Source: Cyanodermella asteris (taxonomy: Eukaryota; Ascomycota; Lecanoromycetes; Ostropales; Stictidaceae). Taken from it: 64,000 nt of DNA. The DNA lies in contig UYJD01000012.1 in assembly GCA_900618795.1 (NCBI GenBank), forward strand, positions 1,041,190-1,105,189, given 5' to 3'. Below, one piece after another: positions 9,978 to 20,416 of the stretch; positions within the stretch are counted from its first letter, which is position 1, and every line of letters starts with the position of its first letter. The notes below the pieces were generated by a model that saw only the letters and a list, made by a program, of their open reading frames with translations, had not been told where the DNA came from and searched no databases. Made by a program: the position numbers and the translations under genes.

Positions 9978-11217
9978 ATGGCGGTGCTGAAAGTTCTCAT
10001 TGTCGGTGGAGGATGCGGAGGACCAGTTGCGGCATATTGGCTCGCACGAGCAGGCCACGAAGTCACGATAGTCGAGAGGTATCCTGCATTACGTGCAGGA
10101 GGAACTCAGATTGATCTCCGAAACCAAGCCGTCGAGATTGTCAAACGGATGGGGCTGTTCGATAGCATCCGCGAGAGAACGATTCCCGAAGCTGGAATTG
10201 CATTCGTTGATCGAAACAACAAGACCAGAGCATTCTGGCCTGGCGCCGGATCTGAGAACGGGACGAGCTTTTTCACTCAAGAGATTGAGATTATGCGAGG
10301 CGATTTGGTGCGCATCCTGTACAATGCTACAAAAGAGAATGTCAAGTACGTGTTCGGCAAGACTGTCGATTCGTACGTGCAAGACGCCGACTCGGTGACC
10401 GCCACGTTCTCAGATGGTACTGAAGGCGTCTACGATCTCCTTGTCGGTGCTGACGGACTCGGGTCAAGAACACGGCGGTCAATACTGGGCCCAGACAAGA
10501 AAGGAACCATCAACTCGCTCAATCTGTACCTCGCATACGGGTTCATTCCGAAAGACAAATCCGACACAGACGTGGCCAGAATGTTGTACTTGCCAGGTCG
10601 CAAGATGGCCATGCTGCGGAGCACTAAAGACCACTCGACGCAGGCGTACTTCGGCATTCAGTCCGACTCGGAAGAGATGCCGCTTACTCACCAAACTTCC
10701 CGAAGCGGAGCAGCGCGATTTCTGGATCAAGCTATTCCAGGGCGCGGGCTGGGAAACTGACCGGATGATCTCCGGCCTAAAGTCGGCCACGGACTTCTAC
10801 TGCACGGAGGTCGCGCAAGTGAAATCGCCGACTTGGTCGAAAGGTCGCATCGTGCTCTGTGGCGATGCAGGCTACTGTCCGTCACCTGCAACTGGCATCG
10901 GCACCGCTACTGCTGTCATCGGAGCGTACGTCCTCGCCGGCGAGATCGCAAGCCGCCCAGATGATCTCGAGACGGCACTGGAGAGGTATGATACGGTCCT
11001 TAGACCGTACGTCAAGGAAGCTCAGGAAGTCCCCGCGATGATGAACCTCTTCACGCCGGAAACTGAGCGTGGTATCGCTTTGCTCGCATACCTGATGCGA
11101 TTCATACATTGGGTAGTTGTGATTGCTGGCTGGCTGAAACTTGATGCGATATGGGAGAGACTCTCACCGGATCGGAAGAAGTTGTGGAAGTTGCCGTCAT
11201 ATCCCGCTTTGTCGTAG
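9978..11217 (+). pseudogene. FAD-dependent aromatic-type monooxygenase with +1 frameshift
   Basis: The N-terminal part (9978 to ~10679) reads MAVLKVLIVGGGCGGPVAAY, an FAD Rossmann glycine motif, with the DG motif GADGLGSRTRR near residue 160. The C-terminal part (from ~10681, next frame) has the GD motif GRIVLCGDAGYCPSPATGIG and a hydrophobic tail, ending at 11217. Together they form one ~412-residue flavoprotein hydroxylase (PHBH/TetX-like fold, PF01494). The frames change at GAAGAGATG-CC-GCTTACTC: removal of one C restores EEMRLLTKLPEAEQ. No intron fits, because coding similarity continues on both sides with no room for GT-AG. It is either a one-base insertion pseudogene or a base-calling error. 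It follows the P450 in the same direction. Confidence 0.85.
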
Positions 11218-11975
11218 TGATAGGTGCTGTGCTTGTAATATAGTGTACTATACTCTGCTCATGAAGTTATGTCGATATGTTGAATACAATAAGCGATCAG
11301 ATCTGACAAAACCACAGAAACTCAGTTAAAGCATCAAGATCAACACCTCCAGGCGTTCTGATTGCCGATTTGCTTTTTACCGTAGCGATATCTGTTGGTC
11401 AGTATGCTGGGGCCAAAAAAACGACCTGCTCTTATTTTCTTGAGAACCAGACTGTGTATTGCACAAGACCATATTTACGCCCGATGCTGGTCAATGCGCA
11501 GCTGTAGTCAATATTACGTAAGCAGGCTCCTCGCACAAAGGCGCTGAGATTCAGTTGAGCGCCAACTGACTTCAACAGTACGCAGAGGCCGTGAATTGAG
11601 CACTGCCACATGAACGACATGGTCAGACTTGATTCCCTGCGCATCGAGGAACATATGATGTGGGTAAGAGCCGCGAAAATGTATATCAAGACAAAGACTT
11701 CAGTTGATGCCATCCAAGGCAAAAGGAAACGGGTTCAGTCCGTATCAGGTATCAAGCTCATGCGTATATTCAAAAGACGGCCTGTAAATCGATCGGATCA
11801 TAGCCTTTATATCATCCAAGCTACGCAATTTCTTTCCGGCTGACGCCACACCATGGGAGCGCACCTGCCATGTTGTGTGTTTGTCTGCGAGCCTGCCTCT
11901 CTTCCACGTTTTCATGCCTTTTTCCTACATACTTTGTAATCCAAACATTCAATGCTTGACAAACTTCACAAGGAG
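11218..11975. other. Intergenic spacer without recognised genes
   Basis: About 760 bp of AT-richer DNA than its neighbours. Short open frames of up to 96 codons occur but lack family features. It ends in the TATA element of the first coiled-coil gene. Confidence 0.5.
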
Positions 11976-11982
11976 TATAAAT
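11976..11982 (+). promoter_or_regulatory. TATA box immediately before the 11987 start codon
   Basis: TATAAAT in the context AAGGAGTATAAATCAGCATG. It is only five bases upstream of the ATG at 11987. If this is the working TATA box, transcription would begin downstream of that ATG and the next in-frame ATG at 12112 would be the start. Confidence 0.45.
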
Positions 11983-11986
11983 CAGC

Positions 11987-12495
11987 ATGAATCGCAACAC
12001 GAATCGGTCTCAGCTGCCCGAAAGCCCGAATGCCGCCGCTCAGGCGTGCAGGCGCGACAACCCAAATCAAGATAACCAAGCCCTACAAGCATTGAGCAAT
12101 ACCACAGCCGCAATGAGCCGCGTCAACGCCAGTGCGTCAGCTGGTCTCACATCCATGGTGGAAGAGATGAAGGGTCAACAACGGACCATGGAAGCCATCA
12201 CGGAGCAGTCAGAAGCAGCCGAACGGCGCCTGTCTCGCATGGAGGATCTCTACAACGGTCTGAAGGACGAGATCAGTGGCCTCATCAAGGAAGAGAAGCG
12301 GCTGGGAGAGGTATGTCTACAGGCTCATCGCAGGGCAGCGACTGGCGGGAGCTGAACATTTCACAGGAACGTGATCAGCAGATCAGATGGCTCAGATCGG
12401 AGTATAAGGTTATCAGCGGGCACATCAAGAAAGTGGAGACGCTCGTCAACGAAGTTTCGCGCATAATGGAAAGCCTTAACGCCAACATGGAGTGA
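11987..12495 (+). CDS. Short coiled-coil hypothetical protein, two exons
   Basis: Exons 11987-12310 and 12367-12495 are joined over a 56-nt intron (GTATGT...TTTCACAG) and encode 150 residues. After a ~30-residue polar N-terminus the protein is almost entirely alpha-helical and charged (EEMKGQQRTMEAITEQSEAAERRL..., then ERDQQIRWLRSEYKVISGHIKKVETL), with heptad spacing across the splice junction. The uninterrupted heptads across the junction support the intron. I recognise no family. The TATA box overlapping the start region means the real start may be Met at 12112, giving 108 residues that still contain the whole coiled coil. The next gene downstream is a second coiled-coil protein of similar layout. 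Confidence 0.6.
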
Positions 12496-12882
12496 AGTGC
12501 TAGGTGCTGGAACTGGAGCTGTGTGCCTTGAAGGACTTGGTGTATTTGGGACTGGCTTGCATCTTGGCGGGCGCTCAGATGACATTGGACAGTGAAGCAG
12601 TGGGAAAAATTGGGCCGCATTGTTCACAATGCTGCAGCTATTATCACAGGGGCTTCATTCATTACATACATTCCATTTGTCCCGTTGGAAGGATCCGTTG
12701 TTCACTTTGAATTGTCACAGTCACTTTGTCCTGTGTAAGCGCCATTGTTTTCCGATATTAAAAGCGCCTCGAGCAGCCCATTTCATTTGTTTCCTTCAGA
12801 TCACAACCCCTGCTCGAAATACCTTCTTGTTTATTTCGTACTGCAAAATCTGCCCTCAGGTGTACACCAACGTTCCGGATCT

Positions 12883-12891
12883 TATATATAA
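12883..12891 (+). promoter_or_regulatory. TATA box of the 12967 gene
   Basis: TATATATAA in the context GATCTTATATATAAGAAGC, about 76 bp before the ATG at 12967. This is typical spacing for a TATA-driven fungal gene with a short leader. Confidence 0.55.
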
Positions 12892-12966
12892 GAAGCTTCA
12901 CCTACGATCACAGCTGCGCTGTTAGTCCAGGAACAAAGCATCAGCTTGGGAAATCAAATCGCTGTG

Positions 12967-13701
12967 ATGGACTCGCATCAAAACAGTCGTCGTGGAAGTG
13001 GTTGTAGCCACAAGGCGAACCAGCTTTACAGCCCAAACCAGGCTGACCAACAACCTGGTACAAACGTTGCCTCGCCCACCAGTGGTGGCAACGACTCTCC
13101 CGGTCCTTCTTTCGCCTCCTTCGAAAAAACTCAACTGCAAATCATGCACGTCCGCGTAAAGCAGATGCAGGAGAACCAAGACCGCCAAGAAGCGCTGATA
13201 GCCCAACTGCGCGCCGAGCTCAAAGGAGCCAAAGACCGCTTGGACTGGGTAGCCGGGACAATCGAAAACGCAAATGATTTCGGTCTCCAGTGGGAGCGAC
13301 AAGCCGTCACGACCATCGACCGGCAAGCCCAACTCGACCGCGACCTGGCAACTCTAGCCAAGGACGTCGAAAAATTGAACAAGCGCACCACCAGGGTTGA
13401 AACCCGCGCTGCAACGGCCGCCAACAATGCGTACGTAAGTCAACGTGAAAATCAGGATGTCAGAGACGCGCAGGACAAGACTGAAGCGCAGATGGCAAAG
13501 TTGCGTGACCACATGGGGTTGTCTGAGTTGCCTAGGAGTGGCAGTGGGCCAAAAGAGGATGATGTGCCTGATGATCTGTTTGTGCAGGCGGAGGCGCCGG
13601 CTGAGATGCCGCTGGAGCAGGATTGGGATGCGTATAAACGCTCGAAAGGTTGGACGCCGTCGGGAGATCCCATGCCGGGCCGCCCGAGTGTTGACTGGTA
13701 G
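12967..13701 (+). CDS. Coiled-coil hypothetical protein, 244 residues
   Basis: Single exon starting at the first ATG (MDSHQNSRRGSGC). Residues 1-55 are polar and disordered. Residues ~55-170 are a charged coiled coil (QMQENQDRQEALIAQLRAELKGAKDRL..., LATLAKDVEKLNKRTTRVETRAATAANNA). The tail is acidic (PKEDDVPDDLF) and ends in PSVDW. A strong donor, GTAAGT, occurs at 13435 with in-frame acceptors 39 and 57 nt downstream; splicing there would delete part of the coil without changing frame, so a shorter isoform is possible. No family recognised. Together with the upstream 11987 gene it forms a tandem of TATA-driven coiled-coil genes; no clear residue-level paralogy is visible. Confidence 0.6.
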   Translation: MDSHQNSRRGSGCSHKANQLYSPNQADQQPGTNVASPTSGGNDSPGPSFASFEKTQLQIMHVRVKQMQENQDRQEALIAQLRAELKGAKDRLDWVAGTIENANDFGLQWERQAVTTIDRQAQLDRDLATLAKDVEKLNKRTTRVETRAATAANNAYVSQRENQDVRDAQDKTEAQMAKLRDHMGLSELPRSGSGPKEDDVPDDLFVQAEAPAEMPLEQDWDAYKRSKGWTPSGDPMPGRPSVDW

Positions 13702-14258
13702 CAGCTCATGCGGTGATGTTGAATTGCCCGCTGTTCGAAAGATATTTGCATAGACCTTGGAAATTGAATTCACAATACCGCTCATGTGTATTTCGTCTCA
13801 TCGTGACTTGTTGTGTCCTTGTATCCGTGCGTGAAGGTGTCTATCGAGGATCTCGCCCTGTTCATTGCCGGAATGGTCGCCAATGCGTTCAGCTGCGAAT
13901 TCGGGTACCTGGAGATGGCCTTGCTTCCCGATTTACAGGCCCAGGGTGCCCAGCCGGCCAGCCAAGTGTCAAGGGCACTGAAATCAGAACAGCAAGGAGA
14001 AATCAATGAAAAAATTACTGGGTACGGGCAGCTTTTGCGTTATGTGGGTATGCGAGTCAAGATGGTCTTAGCATGATGAGACTTTAGCCGTTTGATTGTC
14101 AAAAAGCGGTAAATGATTGCTGCAGTATACTCCCACCGGAGTGCAATGAAAGTCTGCGTTCTTCGACAAGTCTTGGTGAGCACGTGGGCCTGTTACATTC
14201 ATGAACATGTATAGCTGCCCTTCAAGGGCCGAATCGGCTCAGGAGATACAGTGTGTCG
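13702..14258. other. Convergent intergenic spacer
   Basis: About 560 bp between the stop codons of the coiled-coil gene and the minus-strand 14259 gene. An 87-codon open frame (13813-14076) is present but has no start context or recognised features, and I do not call it. Confidence 0.45.
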
Positions 14259-14987
14259 TTATCTCTCACCTTTCAATTTGCCAACCCAACTTTTCTTCTC
14301 CTTACCAGCATCCAATGCAACAGGAATCGATCTCGGCGAAACGCATTCGTGGTCGTAATTGCAGGCATCATTCACGACACACAGATCCGCGTCGAACGCC
14401 ATTTTACGTTCTTTGCGTTCATCCTTTCCCTTGCCAGCACTAGAGTCGAGGCTCTTCGCAAGTTCGCGAAAGATGTTCAACAGATTGTTGGACGCCCTTA
14501 GTGCGAGGGCCTCCCTTTTCGTGAATGGATCCGCCTGCGTCAGCTTACACGACTTTGCCCATTTCACCTGATACCTCGAGTCAAATTTGCTGCAAAATTC
14601 ACGTAGTTCGCGTGTCCGGCACTTGGGGCACAGTATGCGCGACACCTGTAGGGGCAGAAACGGTTCCTCTGGAGTTGCCTTTGTCCCGTCGCACGCCGGT
14701 CGGTCGTCGGTGTAGCGTCCCAGACTGCATAATTCGATGACACGGGGACGCGCCACGTTCTTCTGGCAGCATCCGGTGTAGATCAGCCCTACGTGCACAT
14801 GGCTGTGGATCTTGTGTTTTGCCAGCACCGAGGTGAAATTCCGTCGGTCGACCCAGTCGGCAAATTGGCGGCCTGGCCACTGAGTGCCTACTGCTTCGGC
14901 TAGAGGGATTTCGTTACGGCGAAAGTCTTCATCGTCGCTGGTCAGTTTAGCCGGGATGTGCGGGGCATTTGTTTTGGGCGGCGGCAT
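14259..14987 (-). CDS. Hypothetical protein with CPKC zinc-binding-like motif
   Basis: 242 residues from the ATG opening MPPPKTNAPHIPAKL; a longer in-frame start at 15104 adds 39 residues of leader-like sequence and is not preferred. The central part has paired cysteines (TGCCQKN, then ILCPKCRTRELREFC ... KSC), which could form a zinc-ribbon-like site. Before it is a His-rich stretch (KHKIHSHVHVG). The C-terminus is basic (KKSWVGKLKGER). I do not recognise the family. It is convergent with the coiled-coil gene and divergent from the F-box gene, with 1.1 kb between. Confidence 0.6.
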   Translation of the reverse strand: MPPPKTNAPHIPAKLTSDDEDFRRNEIPLAEAVGTQWPGRQFADWVDRRNFTSVLAKHKIHSHVHVGLIYTGCCQKNVARPRVIELCSLGRYTDDRPACDGTKATPEEPFLPLQVSRILCPKCRTRELREFCSKFDSRYQVKWAKSCKLTQADPFTKREALALRASNNLLNIFRELAKSLDSSAGKGKDERKERKMAFDADLCVVNDACNYDHECVSPRSIPVALDAGKEKKSWVGKLKGER

Positions 14988-16119
14988 TTTGTTGTAAGTG
15001 TGTTGGATATGAGTTTGGAATTGAGGTCGGGCCGGCAGGATAGCTGCGGAATGACAAGCAACTGGCGGATCGAAACTCAAATGCTGCCGAGACATCTTAC
15101 ACAAAGGCGAGTACAGTTCTCATTTGCGTTTTGTACGTGCTTACCAGGAAATGAAGAAAGAGGGAAACAAAGCTCGGGCATTGAAGAACCGGTTTCTTTG
15201 TCGTTGATCAAAGCAGATTGCCATTGAAAGTGAATAGACATTTGCTTGTAACACCTATCACTCAAGTGTATCAGTTTTGAACATGCATGGGCTCGACAAC
15301 GTGCCAGAAAACACGAGCTGGCCGAGTGGCGGCCCCAGATGGTAACGAAAAGTTAATGTGTTCGACAAGGTGTTGAGCTTGAACCCAGCTTGCGCCTGCA
15401 TTATGCCGACGCCAGGTAGGGGACCAGTATTTCTCTTATCTCCAATATCAGGAGGTCTGACCATGCAGTCGTGAGACCAAAGGAGAAGTCTCGCCACGGG
15501 CAGTACGTTTGAACTTGTTCAGCGGGCATCGGCGACTTGCTCGAAGTCCAATGGACGAGTGTAATTCACCTCCTGTAAACCCATGGCTCGCTCGGGATGG
15601 ATCTCGGGTCAAGAGCACAGTAGTAGGCAAGTATGACCGAATTTAACTGATCGAAGTCTTGGATGGAGTCCGGTCGAGCAATCGGCGATCGGCGTAGGAT
15701 AAATCAGCTGACTAAGCTATGTGAACCACGAACCGATCGCGTCTCGATGGATCTTGAATTCACGACGAAGGTGATCGTATCACGCGTTCATAACCGTGAG
15801 TCTGCATTATGAGCCGTGGTTCATATTCAAGGCTTTGTAGGATAGTAGGACGGTGCGCGATATGAGGTGTGGTGCAGCTGGAACATATAAGTGTTCTTCC
15901 GCTGGCGTTCGAGTGCCTCCAAGTGACTTCCTACAAATGGTTGCCCGAAACGTCAGACAAGCGCGTCAAAGGATCCTCACGATTCACAGAAACCGCAAAT
16001 GATTCTGTGACGGCGGCGCTTCTCTGATGACTGCAGAAGTAGTTGAGTCTCCCGGCCGTCTGCTCCAACCAGCCGTCTCCCCATTTTGGAGAACCCCCTT
16101 GTCATATGAGATTTTCACG
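14988..16119. other. Divergent intergenic region, 1.1 kb
   Basis: Lies between two divergently transcribed genes and therefore should hold both promoters. Small open frames on the minus strand (60-79 codons) lack support. I see no tRNA and no repeat. Confidence 0.5.
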
Positions 16120-18026
16120 ATGACCGACCCCATCAAGCAATCGATGCTGAGAGCGCAAAGGTGCTTCGAGGACAAAGAATATCTCAACGCCATTTCACAC
16201 TTCGACGAAGTCCTCCGCCGCAAGAAAAGTGGAGAAATCCACATCGACGCGCTGGATCGACGGGCAGCAACCTACATCCGCCTCCGTCGCTTTCAAGATG
16301 CATACAGAGACGGAAAAAGCATGATTCAGGAACATCGAAATGATGCCCGCAGCTATCTACGCACGATCCAAGTTCTTCGCTATCAGGCGCGAGAGCATGA
16401 TGATATTGCTTATCTTCAGGTCGCTCTCAAAGTGGCGACGAGTGGAATGAGACACGCCGACAAGGACGCAAACACGCTTCGCTACAAGCAGATTGTCAGG
16501 GCTCGGGACGAATTGAAGGCTCAATGTGACGTTAAGCGCTTGAACCCGGTGGAGAAAGTGCCCCCAGAGATTTTTCTTTGCATCTTCGAGGAATTGGATG
16601 CTCGAGAACGCCTGGGATGTCGACTGGTTTCACGAAGCTGGAACCGGGTCATCTCCAAAACTCCACACTTGTGGAGGAAAATGTCCTTCCGCTACGATTG
16701 CCGAAAACCGCGTGATGCACGCGCCATTCAAGCTGGACTCCGCCTTACAAAAGATGAGACCGGCGCATGTCATCTTACAGAGCTCGATATGAGATTTGCT
16801 GGCCTTCGATCAGGAACCGATCAGCTCGTGCACACCCATAAACTTCTCGATTCTGTTATGAAGCAGACGACGCGACTGCGATCGCTGCAAATTGACCTCT
16901 GGGTGCTGGGAGCGGGTGATCAGCCTGAGACATTAGGATGGAAACGGTCACTGTGTCCGGAGCTAAGGTCACTGGTTGTCGACTCGCTGAGGCCTTTGGA
17001 AAGGCCTGATGACTGTAACCGCAATGTCTTCACTTGGCTGGCAAATGTGTTACGCAACTTCCCAAAACTTGAAAATCTCCAAGTTCGTGCCGTTGATTGG
17101 AGCCACGATCCGTTCGAGCCGTCTGAAATGACCTGGCCAGCCAATATACCAGCGCTGAAGGTCCTCCAACTGGGAAAGGCTAAAATCGAGAGCCCCATGT
17201 TCAGAAGCTTCAACCTAGAGAAACTTGCATCGTGCGCTCTACAGTTGGAGAGGCTTGACATCAATTATAGCCCCAATGTCACTATTGGCGCAGATGTGCA
17301 ATATTCTGCTATATCGAACTCTTTCCACCTTTTTCAGCATCTGAGGAGCCTCCGCCTGGAGTGGCACAGCTACAGTCCTACGCCAGTCCTCTCTCCCTCC
17401 TTACCTCCGTCACTTGAACATCTCGTTTTGGTGTTTACAAGCTTAGACCGGCCCAACGCGCATCGTGAAACAAGCATTCCAGGACTTGTCATGCCGCCCA
17501 TGCCACGTCTGAAAGCTTTGGAGACGAACCTAGGCTTGCGCTCCTTGCAGTTGGCATCACTTCTCCAGGTAAGCTGTTCCGAATAGACCGGCGGGCTTGT
17601 ATTAACGTTCGCGTCCAGGCATCCAAAAGCAATCTCGAGATCCTCTGCATCGACTTGGACCCAGGTGATGATCTGGTGGATACGCTTCCTCCGATAATTG
17701 AATCGGGAGCACTCAGCAACCTCACCGAACTGACAATTAATGCAAAATCCGGCTACGCAATCAGCGACCAAGATGCCGTAGCCATTGGTAAGGGACTTCC
17801 CACCCTACGCCGAATCACATTCAAAGACGAAACATCTTTGACCGGGGTCGGCCTGCACGCTCTGGCGACAAAGTTGAAGGATCTGACCTATCTCGATGTC
17901 AGCAAAACTCCACTGGCAAATGTGGATGTCATTCCGTTCTTTCGCAATCGCGGAAGTAAGCTCGTCGGCAGGATTGGTGGACAACTAAAGGAAGTCGGAC
18001 AAGGACGGAAGCTGCGCTATGGATGA
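16120..18026 (+). CDS. TPR / F-box / leucine-rich-repeat protein, Dia2/Pof3-like
   Basis: Exons 16120-17568 and 17619-18026 (50-nt intron, GTAAGC...GTCCAG) encode 618 residues. Residues ~5-110 form TPR helices (MLRAQRCFEDKEYLNAISHFDEVL, then ALDRRAATYIRLRRFQDAYRD). An F-box follows at ~142-190 (VEKVPPEIFLCIFEELDARERLGCRLVSRSWNRVI). The rest is an LRR solenoid (LRSLQIDLW, LKVLQLGKA, LEILCIDL, LTYLDVS). This order is that of budding-yeast Dia2 and fission-yeast Pof3. In those yeasts they are substrate receptors of an SCF ubiquitin ligase in the nucleus, working on replisome disassembly and genome stability. The same role here is inferred from architecture. I start at MTDPIKQSML rather than an in-frame ATG 93 nt upstream because the TPR begins right after it. 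Confidence 0.75.
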
Positions 18027-18782
18027 GGCACGAAATGCGCTTTCAACCTTCACAGCACTTTCCGCCACTGCCGCACTTGGGTGTGCATGGATCATGGGCA
18101 GATCGCCAACGGACGCCGCATTGAACGACATACCTGATGAGTACGTTCTGGACTTCTCGTTGTCCCCAGAAATGTTTGCCCTACGAAGAGCGCGCAACGT
18201 GCGGCGTTCAATCCAATTGGGCGGAACAAAATTGTGGAAAGGTCGTGTCGCGGTTATCTCAATCATCAGCGTCATGGCAGCCTAGTAAGTCAGACCAGTA
18301 TCAGTAATTTCTCAGACACAGCTGCAGCATGCAGGCACCACACGGGCCAAAACCTGCTCCTGAGCACGCCATTGCATGATCACAAGGCCATCATCGTCGC
18401 AGGCCTTTCAAGATGGCGTGAGCTGCATTGTGCAGCGCGGCATTCTTTCCCTGCTCGGCAAGCACGCAGTCGGGAGATTCATCTGCTCACAATATGACTT
18501 TTGTGCTTTTGTGAGCCGACTTTGCTTTGTTGTGAAATGAGTCAGTCCACCTTCAGTTGTGAAGGCTTGGCTTGGCTTTTGAAACGGTGATCAAGCGAAC
18601 ATCAGTCGCGCCTTCCTCCGTTGAGACATTGAGCAACAAGTCTCAGCTTTTAAAGTTGACCTCCCTGCCACCACCTCACTCCAGAGCTCTCCAAATCAGA
18701 ACAGTCCCTCACCATCCTCTACCGAAAACCACCCACCAAATTCTACACCACCCAGACCACTAAACTCTCACTCGATCACAAT
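18027..18782. other. Spacer and pyrimidine-rich leader of the 18783 gene
   Basis: 756 bp. An 88-codon frame starting at 18019 overlaps the F-box stop and is unsupported. The last ~120 bases are C/A-rich with many CACC and CTC runs, which is the look of a fungal 5' leader feeding the small gene at 18783. Confidence 0.45.
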
Positions 18783-19031
18783 ATGTGCAAACCAGCTCGC
18801 ATCTACAGCGGCTGCCCGAAACAGCACGGTCAGATGGGCGCCATCTGGCTCTACCCGGGCTGGTTCATGCCCTGCGACGACAAGGCCACGGAAGAGTGCG
18901 CGAACGATCAAAACATCAAGTTGGAACCGCCAGACGACATCATCAAACTCCACAAGAATGAAAAGTGCCCCGTCTGCCACGATGAAGCGATGGGTATCAT
19001 CCGCGAGGGTCCGCAGTCAGCATTGAGGTGA
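18783..19031 (+). CDS. Small cysteine-containing protein with CPVCH motif, 82 residues
   Basis: MCKPARIYSGCPKQHGQMGA opens a short single-exon frame ending EGPQSALR. Six cysteines are spaced C2, C11, C31, C40, C62 and C65, the last pair as CPVCH. Together with nearby His this suggests a small zinc-binding or disulfide protein. There is no signal peptide, so zinc or another intracellular role is more likely. The ATG lies directly after a pyrimidine-rich leader (CTCGATCACAATATG), which supports expression. Family not recognised. Confidence 0.6.
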   Translation: MCKPARIYSGCPKQHGQMGAIWLYPGWFMPCDDKATEECANDQNIKLEPPDDIIKLHKNEKCPVCHDEAMGIIREGPQSALR

Positions 19032-19387
19032 TGGTCCCGAAAGCCGACCTATTGCGTGGGGTTTGTGAGGATGAGGATGAAGATGAAGATTAAGATGGTC
19101 TTCACGACAGAACGACGATACGAGAAACGACATGACCGCACTCCGTTCGTAGTGAACGTGGGGCTTGCTGGAAGGCTGCGCTATCCGATGAGGGTTGAGA
19201 ATGGAAGACTGGGTCCAGTAGGAGGAATTTGAGTGCGCTGCAGAGTGGAATGAACTGTTTCGAACCACCTCATGAAACATCCGCAAGCTAGCCAGCACGA
19301 ATGAGATTCCGCTCTGCAAATGCATCAGATGGTCCATGTTTCGTCAATGCATCCAGTGTCATCATCGCCAGTAGTAATTCTTTTCCC

Positions 19388-20416
19388 TCAATCGTTCTGT
19401 ACGACCGTGCCGTCAACCAACCGTCTATCACCAACCAAGCCCTCCTCCTCCCTCCTCTTCTCAACCCACTCCCCCAACTCCCTCCAAATCGCCTCCTTTT
19501 CCGCCGGCCTCAACCCAGCCGCCAACCCACTCGTACTCGTCGCCACAAAAACCGTAGCCCCCTTCCATCCCCCATCACCATCCTCGTCTCCGTCTCCCTC
19601 CCCCGCATCGTCAATCAACTTTCCCATATTCTCCTGTTCATCCTGCCATCCGTATCGGAACTCCTCCTTCCGAATGGCCCTCCCTTTCCGCACCCTCCAG
19701 ATACTCTCCCAAATCCCCTTTCCCACAATCGCCACCGCCTCCGGCCTGCACTCCCTAACTTTCCTCTCCAGCACCTCCACACCCCGATCCATCTCCTCCT
19801 TACTCAATTCCGCCGCATTGGCCGTAGCCCTCGCCACGATGTTCGTGTTCCCCAGTCCGTACAAGACTGGCAAGTCGTGTGTTTCGGATGGCGAGCACCG
19901 ACGCGGCGTACAGCCGGACGAGTGCAGGAGTTTCCAGAAGAGGTTGCTAGGATGCGCGTAGGCGTGACCCGTGGACGCGGTTCGGAGGCCCGGGTTGACG
20001 CCGATGAAGACGGTTATCAGGTCGGGGGCTAGGGCGTCGGTGAGGAGGTTGGGGAGGTGGGCGTAGCGAGAGGGGGGTGCGTACCCGGATGGTCTTTTGG
20101 TTTTCGATTTACGTTGAGTGAGGGCGTCGGGGGTCGACGGTGAGGGTCTTTTGAGGGGTGATTGGCGGGCAGGTGATATTGTCGTCGAAGAGGATTTTCT
20201 CGAGAGACGCGACACGGTGGCTCTCGAATTTGAGGTTGATGGCGATTGAGAGCTCGATCGAGTTATCCTTCGATGCGTCGGAAGAGTGAGCTCAGGCGAG
20301 CCGGACCGTTTGCAAGGCGTTGCCGAGTAGGCGAAGGAAGATAGCGTAGTTTTGAACTTGGCCACGTCTGCGATCCTGGTATCTCGAAGTGCTTCCGTCG
20401 ATTGATCCTCGTCCAT
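19388..20416 (-). CDS. thp1: G/T(U) mismatch-specific DNA glycosylase (Thp1/Mug family)
   Basis: 342 residues, single exon. Residues ~1-115 are Ser/Arg/Lys-rich and disordered, as in eukaryotic TDG tails that contact DNA. The catalytic domain follows: motif A IGVNPGLRTASTG with the catalytic Asn of the GxNPG loop, then AHPSNLFWKLL, then NIVARATANAAELSKEEM and EAVAIVGKGIWE, and motif B VFVATSTSGLAAGLRP. The order matches E. coli Mug and S. pombe Thp1. These enzymes excise uracil, thymine or ethenocytosine opposite guanine in base-excision repair. An acidic insert (EGDGDEDGDGG) lies between the last beta strands. The start is the first ATG, MDEDQSTEA. Confidence 0.9.
   Translation of the reverse strand: MDEDQSTEALRDTRIADVAKFKTTLSSFAYSATPCKRSGSPELTLPTHRRITRSSSQSPSTSNSRATVSRLSRKSSSTTISPARQSPLKRPSPSTPDALTQRKSKTKRPSGYAPPSRYAHLPNLLTDALAPDLITVFIGVNPGLRTASTGHAYAHPSNLFWKLLHSSGCTPRRCSPSETHDLPVLYGLGNTNIVARATANAAELSKEEMDRGVEVLERKVRECRPEAVAIVGKGIWESIWRVRKGRAIRKEEFRYGWQDEQENMGKLIDDAGEGDGDEDGDGGWKGATVFVATSTSGLAAGLRPAEKEAIWRELGEWVEKRREEEGLVGDRRLVDGTVVQND

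Noticed and set aside
10630-10725. A ~44-nt intron explaining the FAD monooxygenase frame change
   Set aside because: Donor GTCCGA is poor and the intron would remove well-matched coding residues (TKLPEAEQ).
18019-18285. 88-codon plus-strand frame overlapping the F-box stop
   Set aside because: Overlaps a real stop codon, no leader of its own and no recognisable sequence.
19301-20032. 243-codon plus-strand frame opposite the DNA glycosylase
   Set aside because: Pro/Leu/Arg-rich mirror of the glycosylase gene, which has all its motifs on the minus strand.
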